Positions 25,039 to 33,804 of a stretch of 64,000 bases of DNA are shown one piece after another. The notes below the pieces were generated by a model, which worked only from the letters and a program-made list of their open reading frames with translations, did not search any database and had not been told where the DNA came from. The translations under genes were made by a program, and so were the position numbers. Position 1 is the first letter of the stretch; every line of letters begins with the position of its first letter. The DNA lies in contig NZ_MKJU01000031.1 of the NCBI RefSeq assembly GCF_001854605.1, positions 65,997 through 129,996 of the forward strand, read 5' to 3'. The stretch is from Pseudoalteromonas amylolytica. Its GTDB lineage: Bacteria; Pseudomonadota; Gammaproteobacteria; Enterobacterales; Alteromonadaceae.

Positions 25039-25140
25039 GGTAGGGCCGTCCTTTGATTTATCAGCCTCTGTTAGGTGTAGCAAAAAGCGTCTAGCCTTGC
25101 CATTGTTCGGTTCAATTCTAGTGTTGATATAAAAGAATAT

Positions 25141-25164
25141 TTGGCTCAACGGACGTTGAGCCAA
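25141..25164 (-). terminator. Terminator of the DUF2987 gene
   Basis: A perfect 10-bp stem (TTGGCTCAAC/GTTGAGCCAA, loop GGAC) with a moderately T-rich tail on the minus strand lies 15 bases after the stop codon at 25180. Confidence 0.65.
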
Positions 25165-25179
25165 GAATGGATGTCGTTG

Positions 25180-25845
25180 CTATTTACTGATCCATGGAGT
25201 GACTTGAACAATGTCAACCGTGGCATTGGGGCTGTTGAACATCTGTGGAGCATCTTGCCATGCATCATTGACCTCAAACGTACAGTTCGATTGAGCACAT
25301 TGAACTTGTGGATCATCAAAAGTCACAGGCCGTGAGAATGTGATCTTCACCCCCTTTTGTTCAGGCAGTAAAAAGCCCATTAACTTACTGACAAAAAAGC
25401 CTGATAGGTCAGAAAGCAGTTCGTTAAATTCGCTATGAAGTTGATAGATGTCCGCTTTATTTAAGTTCTTTGCGCTAAAGTGGTCAGCTTCAATTTGGAA
25501 CTTTAATTGGCAGTCATGATTTGGGTTTTCCGGCTCAATAACAACAACCGCTTTATCTTTATCAAGTTGCTTGTCGTAAGGTAACAGCAATTGTGCCTGA
25601 TTCGTGTAAGTCAGTGGTGACGAAGAATTTTCAGTAACGATTTCACCCTTTTTCACTTTACAAGGTTCAAGGGTCGCGATGTCTACAATGTAAAAATTAA
25701 CACGAGCAAACTCAAAGTTACCCTTCTCAACGACTTTTAACCGATCATAGAATCCATCGTAAGACACAACAAATTCCTTTGCATTTGCAGAGCCCCCAAC
25801 AAAGGCAAGTAAAGTTAATAGTACAAAACAACTATTCTTCATCAA
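25180..25845 (-). CDS. DUF2987 family exported protein
   Basis: A 221-residue protein with a signal peptide (hydrophobic residues 6-20, cleavage likely after ANA), then a beta-rich domain beginning KEFVVSYDGFYDRLKVVEKG. I recall this start as DUF2987, a periplasmic family of marine gammaproteobacteria without known function. Cys pairs (EPCKV, HDCQL, VQCAQSNCTF) may form disulfides. Its start overlaps the 3' end of the Bax-like gene by 14 bases, so the two are coupled. Confidence 0.65.
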   Translation of the reverse strand: MMKNSCFVLLTLLAFVGGSANAKEFVVSYDGFYDRLKVVEKGNFEFARVNFYIVDIATLEPCKVKKGEIVTENSSSPLTYTNQAQLLLPYDKQLDKDKAVVVIEPENPNHDCQLKFQIEADHFSAKNLNKADIYQLHSEFNELLSDLSGFFVSKLMGFLLPEQKGVKITFSRPVTFDDPQVQCAQSNCTFEVNDAWQDAPQMFNSPNATVDIVQVTPWISK

Positions 25846-26653
25846 AATAGTCCTTGTTATGGCGGATCATATCATTGAGTTCTTCTACGTAAGCATCACC
25901 ACGCTCTGAATAAGCAACGAGTCCCTGAGTCAATAAAGTCGCTTCGATAGGCAGTTTATTAGCTCTAAGCTCGGCTCGCTTTTCACGCAATTGACGATAA
26001 GCATCATGTGTATTGATATTTCTAAAGTATGATTTCACTGCTGCACGTACTGACTGGAATGCGGCGACTTCATGCGCAGCTTCATCATTTCTGTCTCTAG
26101 GCACCATGCCACACCCTTTTTTGTAGCACCATTGCCCAAAGAAGTTTAAACCTATTCTAGCAAACCGAGAGGTTCCCCAAGCTGATTCATTAGCAGCTTG
26201 CATCAGTGCCAGTTCTCTTGGAATAATATCTACATGCTTGAGTGCTTCTTGTACATTTTCTACAGTAAACTCTGCATCATCTAGCCGATAGTAAGCAAAA
26301 ATATTGTTAAGCTTTTTTGTTTGCGCTTCAGTTAGCGCTTCGTCCATTTGCAGCATCATCAAGGCTATTTCTAACGTTGCGCGTTGCTGTCTAATTTTCG
26401 TATTTTCAGCAATAACATGGGGCTTTATGAAGTCAAAAAAACGTTGCTTTTTCTCTTTTACATCCGTAACACTACCAAAATCAGGCAGCTTTACGTTGTG
26501 TAATGGCTTTTCCACAATCTTTGGAGCACTTGGTTTTTTAGGTTTAATTTTCTGCTCTGAGGTCAGCGGAGAAGTTGTTTCATACAAAAACGGATAGCTC
26601 AATGCCCAAACCGACACTAAAAATATAACTAATTGAATAACTCTGACTTGCAT
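25832..26653 (-). CDS. Bax-like glucosaminidase-domain protein
   Basis: A protein of 273 residues with one N-terminal helix or signal anchor, then a Pro/Lys-rich linker and a glucosaminidase fold with ELALMQAANESAWGTSRFA (Glu of NESAWG as likely catalytic acid) and FGQWCYKKGCG. It resembles E. coli Bax, thought to cleave peptidoglycan in the periplasm. The ATG at 26653 has AGAGGA 6 bases upstream. Co-transcribed with the DUF2987 gene. Confidence 0.8.
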   Translation of the reverse strand: MQVRVIQLVIFLVSVWALSYPFLYETTSPLTSEQKIKPKKPSAPKIVEKPLHNVKLPDFGSVTDVKEKKQRFFDFIKPHVIAENTKIRQQRATLEIALMMLQMDEALTEAQTKKLNNIFAYYRLDDAEFTVENVQEALKHVDIIPRELALMQAANESAWGTSRFARIGLNFFGQWCYKKGCGMVPRDRNDEAAHEVAAFQSVRAAVKSYFRNINTHDAYRQLREKRAELRANKLPIEATLLTQGLVAYSERGDAYVEELNDMIRHNKDYFDEE

Positions 26654-26867
26654 GTGTGTCCTCTGTGTTAGTGTGCCAGTCTTGTCCATTCGTTAGACTG
26701 TAAGTTTTAGAACTAGCTTGCTAGTATCGGTATACAAGCACACAACTCTTTATTTTTTACGTAATAAATTGGCCCCGCATTATACTTAAAGTAACAATTA
26801 AACGCGAATTACAGTTCGCTCATCGTCTTTAAGTATAGCAGTCGACTATTTATTGTACGGAGCAACC

Positions 26868-28157
26868 ATGCAAACAGTTTGGCAGCAAAGATTGTCAGAA
26901 CAACATAAGCACCGACCAAATGACAATCGCTCACCGTGGCAGGTGGACAGGTCAAGAATTATTCATGCCGCCGCATTTAGGCGCTTACAAGCGAAAACTC
27001 AAATTATGAGCATCGGCGTAAATGATTTTTATCGAACACGCCTGACCCACTCTTTGGAAGTTTCACAAATCGGCAGCGGTTTATTAAGACACCTAAGAAT
27101 TGCCAATCCAGAGTTTGAGCACTTTCCATCAACCAGTTTAATAGAAACGCTTTGTCTTGCGCACGATATTGGCCACCCTCCATTTGGCCATGGTGGAGAA
27201 ACGGCACTGAATTATCTGATGAGAGATTACGGCGGTTTTGAAGGGAATGCGCAAACCCTCAGAATTGTGTCTAAGTTGGAACCATACAGCAAAGGATATG
27301 GTATGAACCTGACACGCCGAACCTTGCTAGGGTTTGTGAAATACCCAGCTATTATCGATCAATTGTGGTTCAATAAACCCAGTCACGACCCCAGCCAACG
27401 CTTCATTAAAGCCAATGACTGGCTGCCTGCGAAAGGGGTATACCATTGCGATAGCGACGTATTTAATTGGATCATAGAACCGTTTACAGACTCAGACAAA
27501 GCGCTTTTGCAACAACATCAGGTTATCGACCAATATCGCTGTAAAACCCTATTCAAATCTTTGGACTGTGCAATTATGGAGCTTGCGGATGATATTGCCT
27601 ATGCCGTACATGACCTTGAAGATGCGATAGCGACAGATACGTTAACCTTAGCAGATTGGACACTCTATGCGGAGCCTAAGCTGATAGCGCTTAGCTCACC
27701 TTGGTTAAAGCAAAATTTGACGCGGCTGACGCAACGGTTGTTCTCTCAAGACGAAGCCTATCGTAAAGATGCAATTGGAGAACTGGTAAACCTATTTATT
27801 GTAAACGGCGCATTAAATATTCAAAACCCAGATTTTGAATCACCACTGCTTCGCTACAAGGTCACCTTAGATAACGAGTTTGCGGACATTTTGAGTATTC
27901 TAAAAATATTTGTCTTTGAAAGATTGATAAGAGAGCCAAAAATGCAACAAATAGAGTTTAGTGGGCAAAATCTACTCATTGACTTATTCAGTGCATTGGC
28001 GAGCGATCCAATGCGCTTATTGCCTTACACAACTCAGGAGCAATATCAAAACACGAATACGACCAACGAAAAAATGAGAGTGTTGGCTGATTATTTAAGC
28101 GGTATGACAGATGAATATGCTCGGCGAACTCACAAACGACTATTCGCCAGTGAATAA
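26868..28157 (+). CDS. dgt: Deoxyguanosinetriphosphate triphosphohydrolase (dGTPase)
   Basis: A 429-residue HD-domain hydrolase. Metal ligands are seen in RLTHSLEVSQIG, LAHDIGHPPFGHGGE and ELADDIAYAVHDLEDAI. It splits dGTP to deoxyguanosine and triphosphate, balancing dNTP pools; some homologues limit phage growth. The ATG at 26868 has GGAG close upstream; a TTG at 26853 is less likely. It is divergent from the Bax-like gene and ends in a strong terminator. Confidence 0.92.
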   Translation: MQTVWQQRLSEQHKHRPNDNRSPWQVDRSRIIHAAAFRRLQAKTQIMSIGVNDFYRTRLTHSLEVSQIGSGLLRHLRIANPEFEHFPSTSLIETLCLAHDIGHPPFGHGGETALNYLMRDYGGFEGNAQTLRIVSKLEPYSKGYGMNLTRRTLLGFVKYPAIIDQLWFNKPSHDPSQRFIKANDWLPAKGVYHCDSDVFNWIIEPFTDSDKALLQQHQVIDQYRCKTLFKSLDCAIMELADDIAYAVHDLEDAIATDTLTLADWTLYAEPKLIALSSPWLKQNLTRLTQRLFSQDEAYRKDAIGELVNLFIVNGALNIQNPDFESPLLRYKVTLDNEFADILSILKIFVFERLIREPKMQQIEFSGQNLLIDLFSALASDPMRLLPYTTQEQYQNTNTTNEKMRVLADYLSGMTDEYARRTHKRLFASE

Positions 28158-28190
28158 AAAAACGCCAGGTATTTTACCTAGCGTTTTTTT
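28156..28190. terminator. Bidirectional terminator after dgt
   Basis: A hairpin of AAAAAACGC/GCGTTTTTT with an inner AGGT/ACCT stem lies between dgt and the convergent small secreted protein gene. Confidence 0.85.
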
Positions 28191-28243
28191 ATTGTTGCCA
28201 ACGTCAGGTAAAAACCTGAGCATTCGTCAACGCATCAATAAGA

Positions 28244-28678
28244 TTAGATAGCGGCTTTACCGTACTGTTTAACAAATTCTCTCACAGGTAAGTTATTACA
28301 ACGTAGGCTGCGAGCTTTGTGACCGTGAATTGCAATACTGGCAACACCATTTTTAGCAGCCTTAATACACAGCTCTGTTTCTGTAGAGGCTGTTTTAGCT
28401 ACAAGCGCCACAGCTGTGTCTTGTGTCTGTGCTTTAGCTAGAGCTGCTTGTTTGGCGATGTCGCGTACATCTTCACCATTACATACTAATGTTTTTGAAA
28501 AGCGAGAGATATTGATACCGTATTTCTGTGCTTCCGTACGTGCGGCACTGAGTCCTTGTTGGGCAGCTATCACACAAACTTTTGATTCTGGTGATGCGTT
28601 TGCAGCTGAATATTCAACCTGAGCAGACACAGAAGTAATGGTAGAAAGTGCAACAACTAAAGATAATGACTTAAACAT
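28244..28678 (-). CDS. Small secreted protein with two internal repeats (DUF3718-like)
   Basis: A 144-residue protein with a signal peptide (MFKSLSLVVAL, cleavage after VSA). The mature part holds two related units: VCVIAAQQG followed by LVCNGEDVRDIAKQ, and LCIKAAKNG followed by LRCNNLPVREFVKQ. Each has a Cys-x-x-Ala-Ala start and a Leu-x-Cys-Asn end, so each may close with one disulfide. The layout is like DUF3718 exported proteins of Alteromonadales, function unknown. The ATG at 28678 is preferred because it puts the signal peptide first. Alone between convergent dgt and a long gap. Confidence 0.6.
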   Translation of the reverse strand: MFKSLSLVVALSTITSVSAQVEYSAANASPESKVCVIAAQQGLSAARTEAQKYGINISRFSKTLVCNGEDVRDIAKQAALAKAQTQDTAVALVAKTASTETELCIKAAKNGVASIAIHGHKARSLRCNNLPVREFVKQYGKAAI

Positions 28679-29124
28679 AATATACCCAATATGAACGAAT
28701 TTGCGCGCATTATATAGCCAATATATCTCTTGTAAATGATATAAGTATTCTTTTTTGCTCATTTAATAGACTATTTACATCTATGTAAAACGTTCAGCTA
28801 GTCACGCTAACAACTATTCATATTTTTACAAGTCCAGCCTAACTATTAACCTTTCCTCGCGAAGCTGAATACCACATTTTTAGGCCTGCTTTTGAAGGTG
28901 TTGATACCACTCTGGCATACATAAACCTAAAATAGGCACATACTGTGATAACTAAAAACAGGCTAAACAGCCATATTAGCCCAATTAAATCTTGAAAATG
29001 CCAAGGTTTTGAAATTTACTTTTTAGCTACAAATACTTGCAAAGCCCTAAACGAAAGCTATTTTTAATTTGTAATAGCAAATTACTTGCTTACAATTCTT
29101 TGCAAATCACATAAGGAACACATT
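28679..29124. other. Gap of about 450 bases, one start-less reading frame
   Basis: This divergent gap should hold promoters for the small secreted protein and the PstS-like gene. The only coding-like signal is the start-less membrane-protein-like frame at 28839-29015. A TTGTAA/TTACAA repeat at 29069-29095 lies just before the PstS-like gene and could be an operator. Confidence 0.4.
28839..29015 (-). pseudogene. Possible remnant of a membrane protein (no start codon)
   Basis: An open minus-strand frame of 58 codons begins right after a stop at 29016 and has no ATG, GTG or TTG before its middle. It reads like a C-terminal protein end: KPWHFQDLIG, then a hydrophobic helix (LFSLFLVITVCAYF), then a basic tail (RVVSTPSKAGLKMW). 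The positive-after-helix pattern suggests a real membrane protein. The lack of a start points to a truncated gene, or to chance. Confidence 0.25.
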
Positions 29125-29565
29125 ATGTTACTGTCCACTAAAAGTATGACGTGGAAAGTTGTTCTTGCAGTATCCACGCTTAGTTTATTTTCTTTGTCTA
29201 AAGCATCCGCTGAAGTGTCCATAATCGTTCACCCAAGCAACACATCTACATTTGATCAGGAAACAATTAAAAAGATCTTTCTTGGCAAAACCAAATCATT
29301 CACCAATGGCCGTTCTGCAATTTTGATAAGCGCCAGCGCGAGCGACCCAGCTAGTGATGAGTTCAATACCAAAGTGATAGGTAAATCGAGTAGCCAAGTA
29401 AAGGCTTATTGGTCAAAAATTTTATTCACGGGTAAAGGGACCCCTCCTCAAGAAATGGACTCCAGCAAAGATGTGATATCTGCCGTGTCTTCAAATCCAG
29501 ATGCAATCGGTTATGTCGACGCAAGTGCTACGACCGACTCAGTCAAAGTTGTCGCAACATTTTAG
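29125..29565 (+). CDS. PstS-like phosphate ABC transporter substrate-binding-like protein
   Basis: A 146-residue exported protein. The signal peptide ends at about KASA. The mature part has the pattern QETIKKIFLGKTKSFTNGR, SSQVKAYWSKILFTGKGTPP and AIGYVDAS, as in one lobe of PstS-type binding proteins. It is about half the size of a true PstS, so it may be a small binding or sensor protein. The ATG at 29125 has AAGGAA upstream. A porin gene follows 14 bases later, suggesting a joint role in anion uptake across the outer membrane. Confidence 0.75.
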   Translation: MLLSTKSMTWKVVLAVSTLSLFSLSKASAEVSIIVHPSNTSTFDQETIKKIFLGKTKSFTNGRSAILISASASDPASDEFNTKVIGKSSSQVKAYWSKILFTGKGTPPQEMDSSKDVISAVSSNPDAIGYVDASATTDSVKVVATF

Positions 29566-29579
29566 GTAGGAGTAAGCAT

Positions 29580-30716
29580 ATGAAAACTTTATTAGCCGTG
29601 ACTTCCGGCATTACGATGCTGATATCATCATCAGCGCTAGCAGACATGCGTATCAGTGGCTATGGCTCAATCATAGCAGGTAAAACTTTAGGAACGGTGG
29701 ATGACCCGCTTAACCCTGGCCAAACGCGTGACGAAATACTTACCGCTGATTTTTACGATGTTGGCCAGTACGACAACGACATCACCATCAAAGCCGAGTC
29801 AATCTTTGCCGTTCAAGCAGTTATGGATCTTGCTGAGAATTTCTCTGTGACCGCACAGCTAGTTGCCAAAGGCGTTGATGATTTTGAACCTGAGTTTGAT
29901 TGGTACTATGTGACTTATCAGGCAACTGAAAATCTTACTCTGATGGCTGGGCGTCGTAATATTCCCATGTACTATTTTTCAGAGTTTTCTGAAGTCGGCT
30001 ATGCCTATCCGTGGATGAGACCGCCATCAAATCTGTATTGGTGGCAAGTTACTCAGTTCAATGGCGTACATGCTATGTATGACTTTGAACTCGGCGGCTA
30101 TTCCAATACCTTAACTTTCTTCTACGGCAATGAATACTCCGACGACAATGTTGAAATGCTCTATTATGACAAGTTATACGGTGGCAGTGCGCGTACAGTT
30201 AATGAATATTGGACCGATATTACTGGTATGAACTGGAATATCTCAGGAGATAGCTTCGACTTACGATTTGTGTATTTCCAGAATGACCGCGATAGAGAAA
30301 CCATTCAGCAAGATGGTAGTATCGACCCCTATACGCCATTCTCGCAAACCTTTGTCGGACTTGGCGGCAACGTTTCGCTTGATAAGTTTACCTTGTTATT
30401 TGACTGGAACTTTGTGGAATACGATGATGCGGTTGGCACAGAGTTCCCAACATATCTTGTGTCTTTAGTTTACAACTGGGATGATTATCAGCCTTACATT
30501 TCCTACTCAAAAGCGGATCACGAACGCACTAATGTTCCTACCGAAGACTTAGAAGAACACTATGTGTTGAGTTATGGCTTACGCTACAACTTTTTACCTA
30601 CTGCGGCGTTCAAAATACAGTATGATAAATTTGTAGACCAAGGTCATGCGCCGAGTGGATGGGCTTATCATGGTGATGCACGCGCAATCAGTATGGGCGT
30701 GGATTTTGTTTTCTAA
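29580..30716 (+). CDS. Outer-membrane porin-like beta-barrel protein
   Basis: A 378-residue protein with signal peptide (cleavage after ALA, mature DMRISGYGSIIAG) and many alternating aromatic beta-strands, ending in VDFVF, the terminal Phe signature of outer-membrane barrels. Family members are proteobacterial porins found after PstS-like genes in Alteromonadales. The solute is unknown; the neighbour suggests phosphate or another anion. A long perfect hairpin follows. Confidence 0.8.
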   Translation: MKTLLAVTSGITMLISSSALADMRISGYGSIIAGKTLGTVDDPLNPGQTRDEILTADFYDVGQYDNDITIKAESIFAVQAVMDLAENFSVTAQLVAKGVDDFEPEFDWYYVTYQATENLTLMAGRRNIPMYYFSEFSEVGYAYPWMRPPSNLYWWQVTQFNGVHAMYDFELGGYSNTLTFFYGNEYSDDNVEMLYYDKLYGGSARTVNEYWTDITGMNWNISGDSFDLRFVYFQNDRDRETIQQDGSIDPYTPFSQTFVGLGGNVSLDKFTLLFDWNFVEYDDAVGTEFPTYLVSLVYNWDDYQPYISYSKADHERTNVPTEDLEEHYVLSYGLRYNFLPTAAFKIQYDKFVDQGHAPSGWAYHGDARAISMGVDFVF

Positions 30717-30725
30717 ACTTGGTAC

Positions 30726-30763
30726 TCGCTCATGATATCAGCTTTTGCTGATATCATGAGCGA
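30726..30763 (+). terminator. Long perfect hairpin after the porin gene
   Basis: A 17-bp perfect inverted repeat (30726-30742 and 30747-30763) around the loop TTTT begins 9 bases after the porin stop. It lacks a T tract, so it may be an mRNA 3' stabiliser or weak terminator rather than a classic one. Confidence 0.55.
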
Positions 30764-30958
30764 TCAGCCCTTTATCATTTCAATAACGTAACCTACTTTC
30801 TGTGGCCTGAACCGTTTAGCTCACTGTAAATGAGTGATATCATTTTGACGTTGATTCTTCGCTGTCAATTGCCCGACGCTTTACCAAACATTGCATTCTC
30901 CATGGCGATAAAGGACAAGACAGCTACTGCATAGTGAAAATAAGGTTACGAAAATAAC

Positions 30959-31768
30959 ATGAAAATCATCTCTTTTAATATCAATGGACTTCGAGCTCGA
31001 ATCCACCAGCTACAAGCCATGATTGATAAACATCAGCCAGACATCATTGGTTTACAAGAAATCAAAGTCCACGATGAAGCCTTTCCACTAGATGAAGTAC
31101 AAGCGCTGGGCTATCACGTGTACTTTCATGGCCAAAAGGCACACTATGGCGTAGCTTTGCTATCTAAAATGCCAGCCAAACATATCCAAAAAGGGTTTAC
31201 CACTGACACAGAAGAGTCACAAAAGCGTATGATCATCGGTACTTTTGAAAGCGACTCGGGTAAAGAAGTGACAGTTATGAATGGTTATTTCCCACAGGGT
31301 GATAATATTAGCCACGAGACGAAATTCCCTTATAAACGCCAGTTTTATGCTGATCTAATGACTCACCTCAACACTTACTACGATAAAGAACAAGCGGTTG
31401 TAGTAATGGGAGACATCAATATCTCACCCACAGATCTAGATATCGGCATTGGTGAAGCCAATCGTAAACGCTGGTTAAAAACCGGCAAGTGCTCGTTCCA
31501 ACCTGAAGAACGTCAATGGTTAGAAACACTGTTATCTTGGGGATTAAAAGATACATTTAGAGAGCTAAAGCCTGAAGATACACAACAGTACTCGTGGTTC
31601 GACTACCGTTCTCGTGGCTTTGACGACAATCGCGGGCTTCGTATTGATGTCATTTTAGCCACAGAGTCATTGATGGCCCACTGTGTTGAAAGCGATATTG
31701 ACTATGAACTACGTGGTATTGATAAACCTTCTGATCACGCGCCAATTTGGGCCACATTTGAAATTTAA
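30959..31768 (+). CDS. xthA: Exodeoxyribonuclease III
   Basis: A 269-residue AP endonuclease/3' exonuclease with standard motifs: SFNINGLRARIHQL, IIGLQEIKV (metal Glu), VVMGDINISPTDLD and KPSDHAPIWATFEI (catalytic Asp-His). It repairs abasic sites in the cytoplasm. The start ATG at 30959 gives MKIISFNINGLR as expected. The CbiM-like permease gene begins 2 bases after its stop, so an operon with rlmA is likely. Confidence 0.95.
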   Translation: MKIISFNINGLRARIHQLQAMIDKHQPDIIGLQEIKVHDEAFPLDEVQALGYHVYFHGQKAHYGVALLSKMPAKHIQKGFTTDTEESQKRMIIGTFESDSGKEVTVMNGYFPQGDNISHETKFPYKRQFYADLMTHLNTYYDKEQAVVVMGDINISPTDLDIGIGEANRKRWLKTGKCSFQPEERQWLETLLSWGLKDTFRELKPEDTQQYSWFDYRSRGFDDNRGLRIDVILATESLMAHCVESDIDYELRGIDKPSDHAPIWATFEI

Positions 31769-31770
31769 AC

Positions 31771-32397
31771 ATGCTGCTAACCATGTTCACGGCGGCTGTT
31801 TTTGCCGCCACCTTAAACAGGCACACCTATCAAACGCTACTTAAGCGCCCTGCACGTCAGACTGGCGTGTTTGCCTGCGCATTATGCTTAGCACTTATCT
31901 GGCAAATCCAAGCCGGCATTCTAGAGCATCTTAACATTCATATACTTGGTATCACCGCTGCTACCTTAGTCATGGGTTGGCGTTTAGCCGCATTATGCGC
32001 TTTACTTGCAAGCCTGCTGCTGCTTTATTTCACAGATTTACCCGTTAATCAATTAGCTGAATTTTTGCTGTTTAGCGCGTTAATCCCCATCTACTTAAGC
32101 TATGCGCTTTACCTGCTGTGTTATCAATTTTTACCCAGACATTTTTTCGTCTATATTTTTGTATGCGCATTTCTGTGTGCTGGCTTTGTTGGCGCCGCGA
32201 AAATTCTTATCAGCGGAGGTTACTTTTACTTACTTGGCCTGTATGATCTGCCCACATTACTAGATAACTACATGTTTTATTCTGTGATTATATGGTTCCC
32301 AGAAGCCATGCTAAACGGCATGGTGATCACATTACTTATCACCTACCGACCTCATTGGGTGAAAACATTTTACGACCAGGAATACTTAAACAAATGA
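31771..32397 (+). CDS. CbiM-like energy-coupling factor permease
   Basis: A 208-residue membrane protein with about six helices. Its composition and the late motif YSVIIWFPEAMLNGMVITLL match the CbiM-type substrate component of nickel/cobalt energy-coupling transporters. The N-terminal metal-binding sequence of true CbiM (MHIxDG) is missing, and no ATPase or CbiQ/N gene is nearby. It is therefore an orphan member whose substrate and coupling are unknown. It overlaps rlmA by 4 bases. Confidence 0.65.
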   Translation: MLLTMFTAAVFAATLNRHTYQTLLKRPARQTGVFACALCLALIWQIQAGILEHLNIHILGITAATLVMGWRLAALCALLASLLLLYFTDLPVNQLAEFLLFSALIPIYLSYALYLLCYQFLPRHFFVYIFVCAFLCAGFVGAAKILISGGYFYLLGLYDLPTLLDNYMFYSVIIWFPEAMLNGMVITLLITYRPHWVKTFYDQEYLNK

Positions 32398-33197
32398 CAC
32401 TATTGTACCGATGCCCATTGTGTTTGGAGCCTCTAAAGCAAACTCAGAACAGTTTGTGCTGTGCAAAGCGCCACCAGTTCGATTTCGCCAAAGAAGGCTA
32501 CGTCAACCTGCTTCCTGTACAGAACAAAAAATCCAAGCAACCTGGCGACAATCTGCAAATGGTACAAGCCAGAAGAGCATTTTTTGCCACTGACCATTAC
32601 GTATTTTTAAGACAAAAGCTCGTCGAGATCATCGCAAAGCAAGCACCTAAGACTATGATTGATCTTGGCTGTGGAGAAGGCTTTTACACCCATGCCATCG
32701 CAGATGTCATTGATGCACAAGTATATGGTATAGATATTTCGAAGGCGGCGGTTAAGTACGCAGCGAAAAGGTATAAAAACGTTCACTTTGGCGTGGCCTC
32801 AATTAAGCAAACGCCGTTTTCTAACCACTGCGCCGATGTACTGTTGAGTGTCTTTGCCCCCATTTTTACACAAGAGCTTCAGCGCCTATGCAATGACAAC
32901 GGAACCTTAATCATCGTCAGCCCAGGGCCAAAACATTTATTTGAATTAAAACAATACATCTACGATGATGTGCAGCTGCATGAGGTGGTAGAAACGCCAC
33001 ACGGCTTTGCATTACAGGAGCACACGTTATTAGAAGTGCAGCAACAGATTGATACTGATGTGTTAGAGCACTTGATACGAATGACGCCATTTGCTTGGAA
33101 GTTTAAAGACAGTCATTATGATGCTTTGCGCAGCGCCAAAACACACGCCATTACACTGTCTTTCTACATCAGTGAGTTTAAAAAAGTGGATAATTAG
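32394..33197 (+). CDS. rlmA: 23S rRNA guanine-N1 methyltransferase RlmA
   Basis: A 267-residue enzyme. An N-terminal zinc-binding part (YRCPLCLEPLKQ, CCAKRHQFDFAKEGYVNLL) is followed by a SAM-dependent methyltransferase fold with MIDLGCGEGFYTHAIA. It methylates G745 of 23S rRNA. I place the start at ATG 32394, overlapping the permease stop (ATGA), because it directly precedes the zinc motif. Confidence 0.92.
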   Translation: MTLLYRCPLCLEPLKQTQNSLCCAKRHQFDFAKEGYVNLLPVQNKKSKQPGDNLQMVQARRAFFATDHYVFLRQKLVEIIAKQAPKTMIDLGCGEGFYTHAIADVIDAQVYGIDISKAAVKYAAKRYKNVHFGVASIKQTPFSNHCADVLLSVFAPIFTQELQRLCNDNGTLIIVSPGPKHLFELKQYIYDDVQLHEVVETPHGFALQEHTLLEVQQQIDTDVLEHLIRMTPFAWKFKDSHYDALRSAKTHAITLSFYISEFKKVDN

Positions 33198-33207
33198 CAG
33201 TTCTGAC

Positions 33208-33654
33208 TTAGAACTGCTCTTTGGTAAATGCCTTGTCCATTTTGTTGAACATATCAGACAACAGCTTTGCCAGCTCTCTATATCTTGGCTTTCTTGAGGT
33301 TGAAGGCGCGTCATACCCGTTAGCAACCATTTTGTGATACAGCTCGTTGTACCAACTATTTAGCGATGGGTTCAACGGAGTATCACAACGCTTACCTAAC
33401 CAAAGCAGACCTTGCACAGGCAATGATAGGAAAAACAATGCCGCCGCTATCGCCTGCGGTAAATACTGTGCACCTAGCTGACTTGTCTGAAAAAACACGG
33501 TAAAAATTGCCAATATCGGCATCACTGTCAACGACAATTCGGTTGCCTTTATCACCCTGTATTCAGCAAACATTGGCGCAAGCTCTTTGCGCATGGGCCA
33601 CTCCTTTGCATATTGGCGTCCAAGCTGCACTTGTGTAATAAGACTATTTTGCAT
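33208..33654 (-). CDS. yfbV: UPF0208 membrane protein YfbV
   Basis: A 148-residue inner-membrane protein with two central helices (about 45-85) and the family stretches WPMRKELAPMFAEYRVIKAT and LPVQGLLWLGKRCDTPL. YfbV of E. coli is linked to chromosome Ter-domain organisation and sits beside ackA-pta, as here. An AGGAG lies 5 bases from the second of two consecutive ATGs, which I take as the start. It is convergent with rlmA with a 10-base gap and divergent from ackA. Confidence 0.88.
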   Translation of the reverse strand: MQNSLITQVQLGRQYAKEWPMRKELAPMFAEYRVIKATELSLTVMPILAIFTVFFQTSQLGAQYLPQAIAAALFFLSLPVQGLLWLGKRCDTPLNPSLNSWYNELYHKMVANGYDAPSTSRKPRYRELAKLLSDMFNKMDKAFTKEQF

Positions 33655-33804
33655 CATCACTCCTAGGTGCTAACTTTAAAGTAAAAATTCAGGTAAAATT
33701 ATCATTAATAAGTCAATTATACCTTTGTCTAGCGTGTCGCTTATTGGCCACTATGCTTTAAGCTTAATACGCGTTTACTGTTATTGTCAAAACGGAAAGT
33801 CATT

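Noticed and set aside
24641..25164. Two separate small membrane-protein genes upstream of the kinase
   Set aside because: Their products join as helix, sensor end, second helix and PAS start of one kinase; separate genes would lack proper starts, so a broken kinase gene is the better reading.
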